Shown: one piece after another, positions 1 to 6,019 of the stretch
How positions within the stretch are numbered: the stretch's first letter is position 1
How the letters are laid out: every line of letters begins with the position of its first letter
Assembly: GCA_002412925.1 (NCBI GenBank)
Contig: DHVZ01000010.1
Coordinates: 1-7,546, forward strand
Source: Anaerolineales bacterium UBA5195
GTDB lineage: Bacteria > Chloroflexota > Anaerolineae > Anaerolineales > Villigracilaceae
Direction of reading: 5' to 3'
DNA length: 7,546 nucleotides
Made by a program: the position numbers and the translations under genes
The notes under the pieces: model-generated
Told to the model about the DNA's origin: nothing
Databases searched by the model: none
Seen by the model: the letters and a program-made list of their open reading frames with translations, nothing else

Positions 1-1
1 T

Positions 2-85
2 TCTGACAACATTTGCGTGCACACCCCCGACGGGGGTGGAGACCTCGATTATTTACCCAATGGTAAAATCCGAGCAAATAGCTAA
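2..85 (+). CDS. Possible C-terminal tail of an upstream gene (partial)
   Basis: Frame 2 is open from the window edge to a TAA at 83-85 and reads as about 27 residues containing HTPDGGGDLDYLPNGKI, a composition that looks like a soluble protein end. The bidirectional terminator at 160-199 lies about 75 bases downstream, as expected after a + strand gene. Against this, frame 3 is also open (to a TAG at 123-125) and a minus-strand frame from 95 is open to the edge, so the choice is weak. No family can be recognised from so short a tail. Confidence 0.3.
   Translation, partial: SDNICVHTPDGGGDLDYLPNGKIRANS
22..38. repeat. Short GC-rich hairpin (ACCCCC-GAC-GGGGGT)
   Basis: ACCCCC at 23-28 and GGGGGT at 32-37 are complementary around GAC, and C22/G38 extends the stem. 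No T-run follows, so it is not a convincing terminator. It also lies inside the possible upstream coding tail, where it would encode TPDGG, so it may be a coding coincidence. Confidence 0.35.
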
Positions 86-159
86 AACAGAACATTTAGG
101 GCAAAAGAAATACCAAAGTCAATAGATTTATGCCCAAAACCGATATAATTTTACCGCAT

Positions 160-199
160 CCCAACAAAAAACACGCCGTAAGGTGTGTTTTTTGTTGGG
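160..199. terminator. Bidirectional rho-independent terminator, GUAA tetraloop
   Basis: Bases 160-177 and 182-199 form an 18-bp stem with a single G-U pair (175/184), closed by the loop GTAA (178-181), a stable GNRA tetraloop in RNA. Each arm has a run of six A or T (166-171 and 188-193), so the transcript ends in a U-rich arm in either direction. On the + strand it would end whatever gene lies left of the window. On the minus strand nothing convincing reads into it. It insulates the methyltransferase unit from upstream transcription. Confidence 0.85.
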
Positions 200-465
200 C
201 AATAGCCTAACCTGGTCGTTTTTACCATTACTGGTCTCGAAGGGTCTATTCAGAAGCAATAGTAAAATTGTATGCAAACATAAAGGAACCGAAGATGAGG
301 TGCCCCAACTACTTTGATAACATACCAAAGGTATAGATTGTTCGTCCTGTGAAAGCCAAGGGTGACCTCTAATTCGATATCTGCAGACGCCTGGGCTAAT
401 GTTGAAGGCAAGGCAGTTGGGGCGAGCCGATGTGTTACACAACGACACAATCACCGAGATTGGGT

Positions 466-495
466 GAGACATTCCTACCCGGTTTCTGTGATAAT
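466..495 (+). promoter_or_regulatory. Candidate sigma-70-type promoter of the methyltransferase gene
   Basis: GAGACA (466-471) matches four of six bases of the -35 consensus. After an 18-base spacer comes GATAAT (490-495), five of six -10 matches, with an upstream TG (487-488) that makes an extended -10. Transcription would begin near 501-503, giving a very short leader that still contains the Shine-Dalgarno at 506-511. The call is sequence pattern only. Confidence 0.4.
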
Positions 496-506
496 TTTGA
501 AAATTA
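492..506. promoter_or_regulatory. 15-bp palindrome overlapping -10 and Shine-Dalgarno
   Basis: TAATTTTGAAAATTA is a perfect palindrome with 7-bp arms centred on G499. It overlaps the end of the candidate -10 and touches the AAGGAG ribosome binding site at 506-511, a position suited to a repressor operator. AT-rich palindromes of this size can arise by chance in a window of this length, so the regulatory role is inference. Confidence 0.3.
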
Positions 507-515
507 AGGAGAACC

Positions 516-1229
516 ATGCCAACCCCAAAAGACATTCTCTACCAACTCCCCGAAGGACGCGTGCTTGACATCGCCACGGGCAGCGGGGGTTTCATCCACT
601 TTCTACTGGAAGGCTTACCGGCTTATACCGAAATCATCGGTCTGGATACAAACGAGCGCGCCGCGACAGCCTTTCCAGAAGCCTTCAAAGACAAACCCAA
701 CATCCGGTTTGAAGTGGGGGATGCGCTGCGTCTGAATTTTGAGGCGGACTCTTTTGATTTGGTCTGCATCTCAAACTCGCTCCACCACTTTGCCGACCCG
801 TTGCCAGTCCTCCGTCACATGGAGCGCGTCCTGCGCCCCGGTGGTTACTTCCTGGTGGCCGAAATGTACCGCGATGGGCAGACTGAAACCCAGATGACCC
901 ACGTCCATCTGCACCACTGGTGGGCCGCCGTGGATACGGTCAATGGCGTCGTTCACCGGGGAACCTATCAGCGACAGGAACTGGTCGAAATGGTGGCAGG
1001 CCTCGGGTTGGAAGCGCTGGCGCTGTACGACCTGGCAGACACGGATGAAAATCCCAAAAATCCGGAGATTCTGGCTGATTTGAATCCCGTTTTTGAACGC
1101 TACCTCCAACGCGCCGAGGGGTATCCCGAACTCCAGGCGCGCGGCGAGGAACTGCGTCAGCGGGTAGAAGAGATTGGCTTTCAGGGTGCGACCACGCTGA
1201 TTGCCATCGGAAAGAAAGGTACCAGATGA
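516..1229 (+). CDS. Class I SAM-dependent methyltransferase
   Basis: Soluble 237-residue protein that should transfer a methyl group from S-adenosylmethionine to an unidentified small molecule. The Rossmann motifs appear in order: the glycine-rich loop VLDIATGSGGF (residues 16-26), the acidic GLDTN (42-46, D44 likely binding the ribose), GDA at 68-70 near the adenine pocket, FDLVCISNSLHHFADP (80-95) as motif IV, and LRPGGYFLVAEMY (106-118). This order fits the Methyltransf_11/25 type, with UbiE-like flavour. The C-terminal half (HVHLHHWW at 129-136, then helices) probably shapes the substrate site. The start is set by AAGGAG at 506-511, four bases before the ATG. The gene appears monocistronic, lying between two terminators, though eroded sequence follows its stop. 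The family call is secure; the substrate is unknown. Confidence 0.93.
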   Translation: MPTPKDILYQLPEGRVLDIATGSGGFIHFLLEGLPAYTEIIGLDTNERAATAFPEAFKDKPNIRFEVGDALRLNFEADSFDLVCISNSLHHFADPLPVLRHMERVLRPGGYFLVAEMYRDGQTETQMTHVHLHHWWAAVDTVNGVVHRGTYQRQELVEMVAGLGLEALALYDLADTDENPKNPEILADLNPVFERYLQRAEGYPELQARGEELRQRVEEIGFQGATTLIAIGKKGTR

Positions 1230-1403
1230 ACGCCTCTACGGCGCAGGCTTCATGCTCCTTGGGCCGCTGCTAATGGATACATCCATGTGATGAAAACGAG
1301 GGCGTGACCGGCTGGAGGAAAAACTACTACGCCACCACCGCTGGCCCGGCAGCAGATGGCCGCACAGTGACCCCCTCAAAAATCGGGTTGCGAGCGGCGT
1401 TAC
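1228..1403 (+). pseudogene. Possible eroded gene remnant
   Basis: One reading frame, different from that of the methyltransferase it touches, looks protein-like across this stretch. It gives ERLYGAGFMLLGPLLMDTSM (a hydrophobic, membrane-like piece), then two adjacent TGA stops (1288-1293), then RDRLEEKLLRHHRW and WPHSDPLKNR with GC-rich third positions. It ends where the terminator begins. No start codon with a ribosome binding site is evident. It may be the decayed end of a small membrane protein formerly co-transcribed with the methyltransferase, or chance. I do not recognise a family. Confidence 0.25.
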
Positions 1404-1446
1404 GCAAACAAAACTCCCCGCCGCCCTGGCGGGGAGTTTTGTTTGC
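1404..1446. terminator. Bidirectional rho-independent terminator, perfect 19-bp stem
   Basis: GCAAACAAAACTCCCCGCC (1404-1422) and its exact reverse complement (1428-1446) flank a five-base loop. The GC core with AAAA on one side and TTTT on the other gives a classic intrinsic terminator in both directions. It ends the methyltransferase transcript and separates it from the serine-hydrolase operon, whose candidate promoter starts only about 14 bases further on. Confidence 0.92.
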
Positions 1447-1459
1447 CCTGATTTAGGTG

Positions 1460-1488
1460 ATGACAGGCATATCCAAATACGTTAATAT
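1460..1488 (+). promoter_or_regulatory. Candidate promoter of the seven-gene operon
   Basis: ATGACA (1460-1465) matches five of six -35 consensus bases, and TAATAT (1483-1488) lies after a 17-base spacer with four of six -10 matches. An alternative -10, TATAAA, lies at 1486-1491. The site sits just after the terminator, as expected for an operon start. Transcription from about 1495 would give a leader of roughly 95 bases containing the hairpins at 1531-1573. Confidence 0.4.
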
Positions 1489-1530
1489 AAACACATGGAT
1501 ATGCATAAAAGCGGAGCCAATTATTTCGTT

Positions 1531-1573
1531 CCGAGCAGGCTCGGCAGCCGGTTCTAAAACCGCAGCGAGCCTG
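1531..1573 (+). promoter_or_regulatory. Structured 5' leader with alternative hairpins before the ribosome binding site
   Basis: CAGGCTCG (1536-1543) is the exact complement of CGAGCCTG (1566-1573). Inside it, CGGTT (1549-1553) pairs with AACCG (1558-1562) around the tetraloop CTAA, so the whole folds as one interrupted stem-loop ending four bases before the Shine-Dalgarno. A second inverted repeat, CCGAGC (1531-1536) and GCTCGG (1539-1544), uses some of the same bases and is mutually exclusive with it. That arrangement suits translational or ligand-dependent control, but no known riboswitch class is recognised. Confidence 0.35.
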
Positions 1574-1576
1574 ACT

Positions 1577-1585
1577 GGAGGTGAT
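1577..1585 (+). promoter_or_regulatory. Near-perfect Shine-Dalgarno that fixes the hydrolase start
   Basis: GGAGGTGAT matches the 3' end of bacterial 16S rRNA over nine bases, with seven bases between GGAGG and the ATG at 1589. It decides against the upstream GTG at 1457 in the same frame, which has no such site and overlaps the promoter region. Confidence 0.85.
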
Positions 1586-1588
1586 TGG

Positions 1589-2995
1589 ATGTTCAACGAA
1601 AATAAGGTGACGGCTGTACTTGAAGAAATCATGACCCGTTGGAGCATCCCCGGCCTGGGGGTGGGGATTGTCGAGGATGGCGAAATCGTCTACGCCCGCG
1701 GGTTTGGGGTGCAAAGCCTGGAGACCGGCGTTCCGGTCACGCCCGATTCGTTCTTTTGCGTTGCCTCGGTCACCAAATGCTTTGTCGCCACGGCAGTGAT
1801 GCAACTGGTCGAGCAAGGCAGGCTGCATCTGGATGTGCCGCTCATCCAATACCTGCCTGAATTCCGGCTGGACGACGAGCGCTGCCAGCAAATTACCTTG
1901 CGGCAGATGCTCAGCCACACCTCCGGGATGCCCGACATGGACGAGGCCGAATATGATGAGTTAGTCGCGCATCCCGAATATGACGAGGGCGCGCCTGAGC
2001 GCTACCTCCGCGCCCTCGTCAGCCGCAAAATGATTGCCGCGCCGGGCGAACGCTTCGCCTACAGCAACATCGCCTACAACGTGCTGGGCTGCCTGATTGC
2101 CAAAATCTCCGGCCAAGCCTTTGAGAACTACATGCGGGAACACATTCTGCGCCCCGCCGGGATGCCGGAAAGCACGCTCTTTTTCCCGGAGGTGCCGCGT
2201 GACCGGCTGGCCGTGCCGCACCTGCGCACCCCTGAGATGGTGGTCAACCCCGTCTACCCCTATCATCGCGCCGACGCCCCGGCCAGTTTCCTGCACTCGA
2301 CCGTGCTGGAGATGTGCCAGTGGGCCATCACCTGTCTGAATGGCGGCGCGCGCAACGGGCAGCGCCTCCTATCCCCGGCCAGTTTTGAGCAGATGTGGAC
2401 GCCCGTCGTTGAGTGGGGCTTCCTGCCGCTTTACGAGCATTGCGGCCTGGGCTGGACGCTGGGCCACTTCGACGGCGTCAAAACCGTCAGCCATGGCGGG
2501 ATGGGTTTCGGGTGGACGGATTTCCTGACCCTCTTGCCCGAGAAAAGGCGCGGGGCGGTCATCCTCTGCAACGAAGAATCCTCAGCCCGCAGCCGCATCA
2601 TCCGCGCCGCCCTCCACGCCATGCTGGACAAGGAACCGATTGTCAACAGCGTTTCGTGGATGATTCCCATCAGCCAGGCGCTGGCAGAAGGCGGCCTGCC
2701 AGCGGCGTATGCCCGTTACGAGTCCATCAAAGACAGCCCGGATTACTTCTTTGACGAGGATGAGCTGCTCAACCTGGCCTACCAGATGCAGTGCGTCAAA
2801 AAAATCGCCCCGGCCATCGCAGTCTTGGAACTGAACCTGCATGTTTTTCCCTGGCATACCGACTCATCCATTTTTCTGGCCCGGCTCCACCTGCAAGAAA
2901 ATGACCGCACCCGGGCCGCAGCCGTGCTCCAAAAAGCCCTGGCGCAGGACCCCGCAAACGTCGTTCTCATCGAATTGCTGGAGAAAACTCAATGA
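1589..2995 (+). CDS. Serine hydrolase, beta-lactamase class C / S12 family, with TPR-like tail
   Basis: A 468-residue penicillin-binding-protein-fold hydrolase that would act on an amide or ester bond through an acyl-enzyme. The three family motifs are present: SVTK (residues 60-63, S60 nucleophile and K63 base), YSN (158-160), and HGG within SHGGMGFG (302-304, in the KTG position). LRQMLSHTSGMP (104-115) is the usual family signature. From about 350 to the end the chain is helical and repeat-like (YARYESI, AIAVLELNLHVFP, AAVLQKALAQDP), resembling the TPR tail found on many S12 proteins. No signal peptide is visible at the chosen start, so it is probably cytoplasmic, arguing against a periplasmic cell-wall enzyme. 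It is the first gene of the operon and overlaps the next by four bases. True beta-lactamase activity cannot be inferred; esterase or peptidase activity is as likely. Confidence 0.93.
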   Translation: MFNENKVTAVLEEIMTRWSIPGLGVGIVEDGEIVYARGFGVQSLETGVPVTPDSFFCVASVTKCFVATAVMQLVEQGRLHLDVPLIQYLPEFRLDDERCQQITLRQMLSHTSGMPDMDEAEYDELVAHPEYDEGAPERYLRALVSRKMIAAPGERFAYSNIAYNVLGCLIAKISGQAFENYMREHILRPAGMPESTLFFPEVPRDRLAVPHLRTPEMVVNPVYPYHRADAPASFLHSTVLEMCQWAITCLNGGARNGQRLLSPASFEQMWTPVVEWGFLPLYEHCGLGWTLGHFDGVKTVSHGGMGFGWTDFLTLLPEKRRGAVILCNEESSARSRIIRAALHAMLDKEPIVNSVSWMIPISQALAEGGLPAAYARYESIKDSPDYFFDEDELLNLAYQMQCVKKIAPAIAVLELNLHVFPWHTDSSIFLARLHLQENDRTRAAAVLQKALAQDPANVVLIELLEKTQ

Positions 2996-3915
2996 AACCG
3001 ACCCTGCGCCCGCTCATCGCCGAAGCCGACTATTTTCGTGCCCGCAACTTCCTGCGCGAAGTTTTCCTGCTCAATGGAGGCCTCGAACATAGCTGGCACG
3101 TGGCCCGCCTCGATTACTGGCGCTGGCACTTCATCGCCACCTGCCAGATGACCCCGCCCTTCGACCAGGTCACCGCCTCCTGGCAAACGCCCGACGGTCA
3201 GATTATTGCCATGGCCCACCCTTATGGAGATGGAGAAATCCGCGTCCACATTCATCCTCACTTCCGCACCACCGAACTGGAAAACGAGATTTTCGCCTAC
3301 ATCGAAGCGCACTTTGTCGAAAATGGCCGCATTATTGCCCCCGTTTTTTCGGAGGATGTCCTGCGCCGCGAAGTTCTCGCATCTCGCGGTTTTACCCAGC
3401 GCAGCGGCTGGAACCACCACTACCGGCGGGATTTAGACTCCCCGCTGCCTGCTCCCGCACCCCCAACCGGGTATACCCTCCGCTCGATGGGCGACGAAAG
3501 CGAACATGCCTCCCGCAGTTGGTGCTCGTGGCGCGCCTTCCATTCCAATGAGCCCGCTTCCAACTACGATGGCGATTACTCCTGGTATAAAAACATCCAG
3601 TCATCCCCGCTCTACCGCCGCGACCTGGATATTGTCGCCGCCACCGAAACCGGAGAAATCGCTGCCTTTTGCACCATCTATTATGACGACTACACCCGCA
3701 GCGCCGTCACCGTCCTGGTCGGAGTCGCCGCCGAACACTTGCGGCGAGGATTGGGCAAAGCCATTATGCTGGAGGGGATACGGCAGCTCAAGCCTCTCGG
3801 CTGCACCCGTGTCTTTTCCACCGCCAACGAAGCCCCCGCCGATGCCCTCTACCGCTCGGTGCTGACCGAGATGAAAATCACCGACACCTGGGTTAAAGAA
3901 TTTGACCCCAACTAA
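2992..3915 (+). CDS. Two-domain GNAT-family N-acetyltransferase
   Basis: A 307-residue protein that should move an acetyl group from acetyl-CoA to an amine. The C-terminal domain (about 160-307) is a recognisable GNAT: strands around IAAFCTIYYDDY (223-234) and VTVLVGVAAEHL (239-250) lead into the pyrophosphate-binding motif A RRGLGKA (251-257, with R252, G255 and A257 in the R-x-x-G-x-A pattern), then a helix and TANEAPADALYRSV. The N-terminal half (about 1-145) has a GNAT-like layout (IRVHIHPHFRTTELENEIF) without a clear CoA loop, so it may be a degenerate duplicate that shapes the substrate site. Its ATG overlaps the hydrolase stop as ATGA, indicating translational coupling. The family is secure for the C-terminal domain, the N-terminal reading is inference, and the substrate is unknown. 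Confidence 0.87.
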   Translation: MKPTLRPLIAEADYFRARNFLREVFLLNGGLEHSWHVARLDYWRWHFIATCQMTPPFDQVTASWQTPDGQIIAMAHPYGDGEIRVHIHPHFRTTELENEIFAYIEAHFVENGRIIAPVFSEDVLRREVLASRGFTQRSGWNHHYRRDLDSPLPAPAPPTGYTLRSMGDESEHASRSWCSWRAFHSNEPASNYDGDYSWYKNIQSSPLYRRDLDIVAATETGEIAAFCTIYYDDYTRSAVTVLVGVAAEHLRRGLGKAIMLEGIRQLKPLGCTRVFSTANEAPADALYRSVLTEMKITDTWVKEFDPN

Positions 3916-3928
3916 AGGAGAAAATACC

Positions 3929-4354
3929 ATGTCAACAGAGTACCACATCGCCCCTGTCGAAAAGCCCACCGACGAAATGTGGGAAGTCATCGGCCACGGC
4001 ATCGGCCAGTATAACCAGCAACACGGCGGCCCGGAAGGCTTCCAGCATCTCTGCCTTGCGCTGCATGACGCCGAAGGTAAAGTCGTCGGCGGGCTGATTG
4101 GCGAAATCTACTGGGGCTGGCTCTATATCAACCTGTTGTTTATCCGGGAAGAATTGCGCGGGCAGGGTTACGGCCACCAACTGCTGACCCAGGCCGAAGA
4201 CGAGGCGCGCAAACGCGGCGCGATCAATGCCTTTTTCGACACCTTCAGTTTCCAGGCCCCCGGATTTTACAAACAACACGGCTACCGGGTTTTTGGCGAA
4301 CTGAAAGATTTTCCGCCTGGGCACACACGCTACTATATGACCAAACAACTCTGA
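3929..4354 (+). CDS. Small single-domain GNAT acetyltransferase
   Basis: A 141-residue acetyl-CoA-dependent acetyltransferase of minimal GNAT size. Visible elements are VVGGLIGEIYWGWLYINLLFI (52-72; strands 3 and 4), the CoA-binding motif A RGQGYG (77-82), the following helix, then FFDTFSFQAPGFYKQHGYR (102-120), the usual late GNAT signature in which the tyrosine before KQ often acts as general acid. The start at 3929 is preferred over the in-frame ATG at 3902 because AAAGGAG (3914-3920) sits eight bases before it, overlapping the previous stop; the 3902 start would overlap the upstream gene and lacks a site. It is unlike its two-domain neighbour in size, so the pair is probably not a recent duplication. 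Substrate unknown. Confidence 0.9.
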   Translation: MSTEYHIAPVEKPTDEMWEVIGHGIGQYNQQHGGPEGFQHLCLALHDAEGKVVGGLIGEIYWGWLYINLLFIREELRGQGYGHQLLTQAEDEARKRGAINAFFDTFSFQAPGFYKQHGYRVFGELKDFPPGHTRYYMTKQL

Positions 4355-4357
4355 GCC

Positions 4358-5044
4358 ATGAATACAACCAACCTCTCCCCCAACCTGTTGAAAGCGGCCG
4401 CCCTGCGCGTTGGAATTGGCATCCCCATCATCACGCTGATCGTGATTGCCCCATCCGGCAAATGGGATTACTGGCAGGGCTGGATGTATATGGGCACGCT
4501 CATCCTCCCAATGATTTTCACCCTTACGTACTTTTTCAAGAATGATCCCGCCCTGCTCGAACGCCGGATGCGGATGCGCGAAAAAGAGTCCGCCCAACGG
4601 AAAATCATCGCTGTTTCCTATTTGTATTTCCTGGCCGCCTTCACCCTGCCCGGCCTGGATGTGCGCTTTGGCTGGTCGAACGTCCCGCCGCTGGTTTCTA
4701 TCAGCGCAGATGTGTTCGTTCTCGCCGGTTACATGATTTTCGTTTGGGTGATGACCGTCAACAGTTTCCTTTCGCGCACCGTGGAAGTGGATGCCGATCA
4801 AAAAGTCGTTTCCACCGGGCCGTATAGCCTTGTGCGCCATCCGATGTACTTTGGAGTCTGCCTGATGTACATTGCCTCGCCCCTGGCGCTGGGTTCCTAT
4901 TGGGCGCTCATCCCGGCCCTGGTTATCGTTCCCTTACTCGTGGCGCGCATTCATAACGAGGAGGAAGTCCTCTTGCGCGAGTTGGCTGGTTATGCCGAAT
5001 ATCGTCAAAAGGTCAAATACCGCCTCCTGCCAGGAGTCTGGTAG
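4358..5044 (+). CDS. Membrane methyltransferase, ICMT/PEMT-like (isoprenylcysteine carboxyl methyltransferase family)
   Basis: A 228-residue polytopic inner-membrane protein. Hydrophobic segments lie at about 18-32, 43-60, 84-99, 113-134 and 163-197. The SAM-binding signature of the family is clear: STGPYSLVRHPMYFG (152-166), then NEEEVLLRELAGYAEYRQ (200-217) and the ending KYRLLPGVW. In this family the R-H-P and E-E residues bind cofactor and active-site water. Eukaryotic relatives methylate prenylated cysteines and some bacterial ones methylate lipids, but most bacterial members have no assigned substrate. It starts three bases after the GNAT stop with no good Shine-Dalgarno, so it probably depends on translational reinitiation from the gene upstream. 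Length is normal and no defect is seen. Confidence 0.9.
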   Translation: MNTTNLSPNLLKAAALRVGIGIPIITLIVIAPSGKWDYWQGWMYMGTLILPMIFTLTYFFKNDPALLERRMRMREKESAQRKIIAVSYLYFLAAFTLPGLDVRFGWSNVPPLVSISADVFVLAGYMIFVWVMTVNSFLSRTVEVDADQKVVSTGPYSLVRHPMYFGVCLMYIASPLALGSYWALIPALVIVPLLVARIHNEEEVLLRELAGYAEYRQKVKYRLLPGVW

Positions 5045-5056
5045 AAAGGATTCATG

Positions 5057-6007
5057 ATGGATCAACCAGGATTCCGCGCCCTGTTGGAAGGGCGTAAAGT
5101 TCCCGCCGAAAAGATGGATTCCGCCCTGGCGCTGGCGGAGCGTTTCGAACGGTTTGCGGCCCAGGCTGGAGATTTATCCACCGAAACCGCCTGGGCCTTC
5201 TCCCAAATTCTCATTGACGAGGGCCAAAACAGCGAGGAAAACTTCATCACCCTGGCGCGCTACGGCCTGTTCATCAAGAACAACATCGTCTATCTCGCCT
5301 TTCTCGAAGTGCTGGATGGCGGTGAAGCGCAAGAAAACCTTTATAAACGGGTGGGTGAACAATACGGCGAAGCCCTGCGCGATGGTGTTTTCGCCGGGAT
5401 TGGCGTGGCCCCCTACGGCCTACCCACGCCCGAAAAACCGCGTTTCATGCAGCCGGTCATCGAGCGTCTGGAAAAAGCCCTCGGCCCGGAGGCCTGCCGC
5501 GCATTAATCTCTGACAGCCTGCGCGACCTGCCCGATTACGCCTCGGAACGCGAAATCTACCAATCCTGTGCCAGCGTGGAGGCGTACCTCGTCAAAAAGA
5601 AACAGAAATTCATCGAACAGATGGAAACCTGTCAGCGCGAGGGCCGCCTGTTCTTCGCCCAGGAAGTGACCGACGAAGTGTTGGATTTCATCCGTCGCGA
5701 ACCAGAGATGGGCGGCGGGGTGAGGGTGAGAAACATCGTTTACGAGACCAAAATCCCCTTCCTGACAAAGCAATATCTGGCGGAAACCGATCCCACGCTA
5801 AAGCGTTATTTCTACTGTCACTGCCCATGGGCGCGCGAAGCCGTCAAAAGCGGCGAAAAAGTCGCCGCGATTTTCTGCAATTGCAGCGCCGGTTTCCACA
5901 AAAAGCCCTGGGAAGGTGCGCTGGGGCAGAAAGTCCAGGTCGAGGTGCTCGAATCGGTACTGAAGGGCGATGCCCGCTGTCGGTTTGCGATCCATTTGCC
6001 AGAATAG
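5057..6007 (+). CDS. Unrecognised protein with cysteine-rich C-terminal domain
   Basis: A 316-residue soluble protein I cannot assign. Residues 1-210 look largely helical, with an alanine- and glutamate-rich N-terminus and charged stretches such as VKKKQKFIEQMETCQREGR. The last 70 residues carry paired cysteines, YCHCPW (C254, C256) and FCNCSAGFHKKPW (C274, C276), plus C308 in GDARCRFAI. This suggests a metal or Fe-S site or redox-active thiols. The ending VEVLESVLKGDARCRFAI recalls the closing strand pattern of V4R-type (4-vinyl-reductase) small-molecule-binding domains, a resemblance by eye only. Two ATGs lie in tandem; 5057 is chosen because AAAGGA (5045-5050) is six bases before it, against three for 5054. 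No signal peptide or membrane segment is present. It follows the membrane methyltransferase by 12 bases. Confidence 0.82.
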   Translation: MDQPGFRALLEGRKVPAEKMDSALALAERFERFAAQAGDLSTETAWAFSQILIDEGQNSEENFITLARYGLFIKNNIVYLAFLEVLDGGEAQENLYKRVGEQYGEALRDGVFAGIGVAPYGLPTPEKPRFMQPVIERLEKALGPEACRALISDSLRDLPDYASEREIYQSCASVEAYLVKKKQKFIEQMETCQREGRLFFAQEVTDEVLDFIRREPEMGGGVRVRNIVYETKIPFLTKQYLAETDPTLKRYFYCHCPWAREAVKSGEKVAAIFCNCSAGFHKKPWEGALGQKVQVEVLESVLKGDARCRFAIHLPE

Positions 6008-6019
6008 AAATGAGGTACC

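Larger units (their letters stand above)
200..515. other. AT-richer intergenic region with no convincing gene
   Basis: Reading frames exist on both strands, but none has protein-like composition or a credible family, and the longest minus-strand one runs through the terminator at 160-199. Visible structure: a 13-codon ORF at 295-336 (MRCPNYFDNIPKV) preceded by AAAGGA at 282-287; a small ATACC-AAA-GGTAT hairpin at 322-334 at its end; the palindrome TGTGTTACACA at 431-441; a 10-bp imperfect stem 456-465/477-486 containing three G-U pairs; and the promoter and operator-like elements listed separately. The base composition is clearly lower in GC than the genes that follow. Confidence 0.6.

Noticed and set aside
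144..149. TATAAT as a promoter -10
   Set aside because: No -35 element is found 16-18 bases upstream, and transcription would enter the terminator at 160-199 almost at once.
59..229. 10-bp inverted repeat AATGGTAAAA / TTTTACCATT enclosing the first terminator, considered as ends of a miniature mobile element
   Set aside because: The match stops at exactly 10 AT-rich bases, there is no flanking target duplication and no second copy in the window, so chance is the simpler explanation.
380..450. Possible integron attC-like or riboswitch structure ahead of the methyltransferase
   Set aside because: The core-site motifs of attC are not present at both ends, and no known riboswitch consensus could be matched by eye.
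128..535. 135-codon minus-strand frame across the upstream gap
   Set aside because: It reads through both arms of the terminator at 160-199, overlaps the methyltransferase start and promoter, has no good ribosome site and gives a low-complexity, cysteine-scattered product.
1226..1273. 15-codon ORF overlapping the methyltransferase stop as ATGA
   Set aside because: The product (MNASTAQASCSLGRC) is too short to judge and is in a different frame from the protein-like remnant in the same place.
1457..1588. 44-codon N-terminal extension of the serine hydrolase from GTG 1457
   Set aside because: No ribosome site precedes it, it covers the candidate promoter and leader hairpins, and the ATG at 1589 has a nine-base Shine-Dalgarno match.
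3932..4840. 302-codon open frame on the minus strand
   Set aside because: It lies opposite the small GNAT and the membrane methyltransferase, both with unmistakable family motifs. Its sequence is His/Gly/Gln-rich without a recognisable domain, as expected for an antisense shadow of GC-rich genes.
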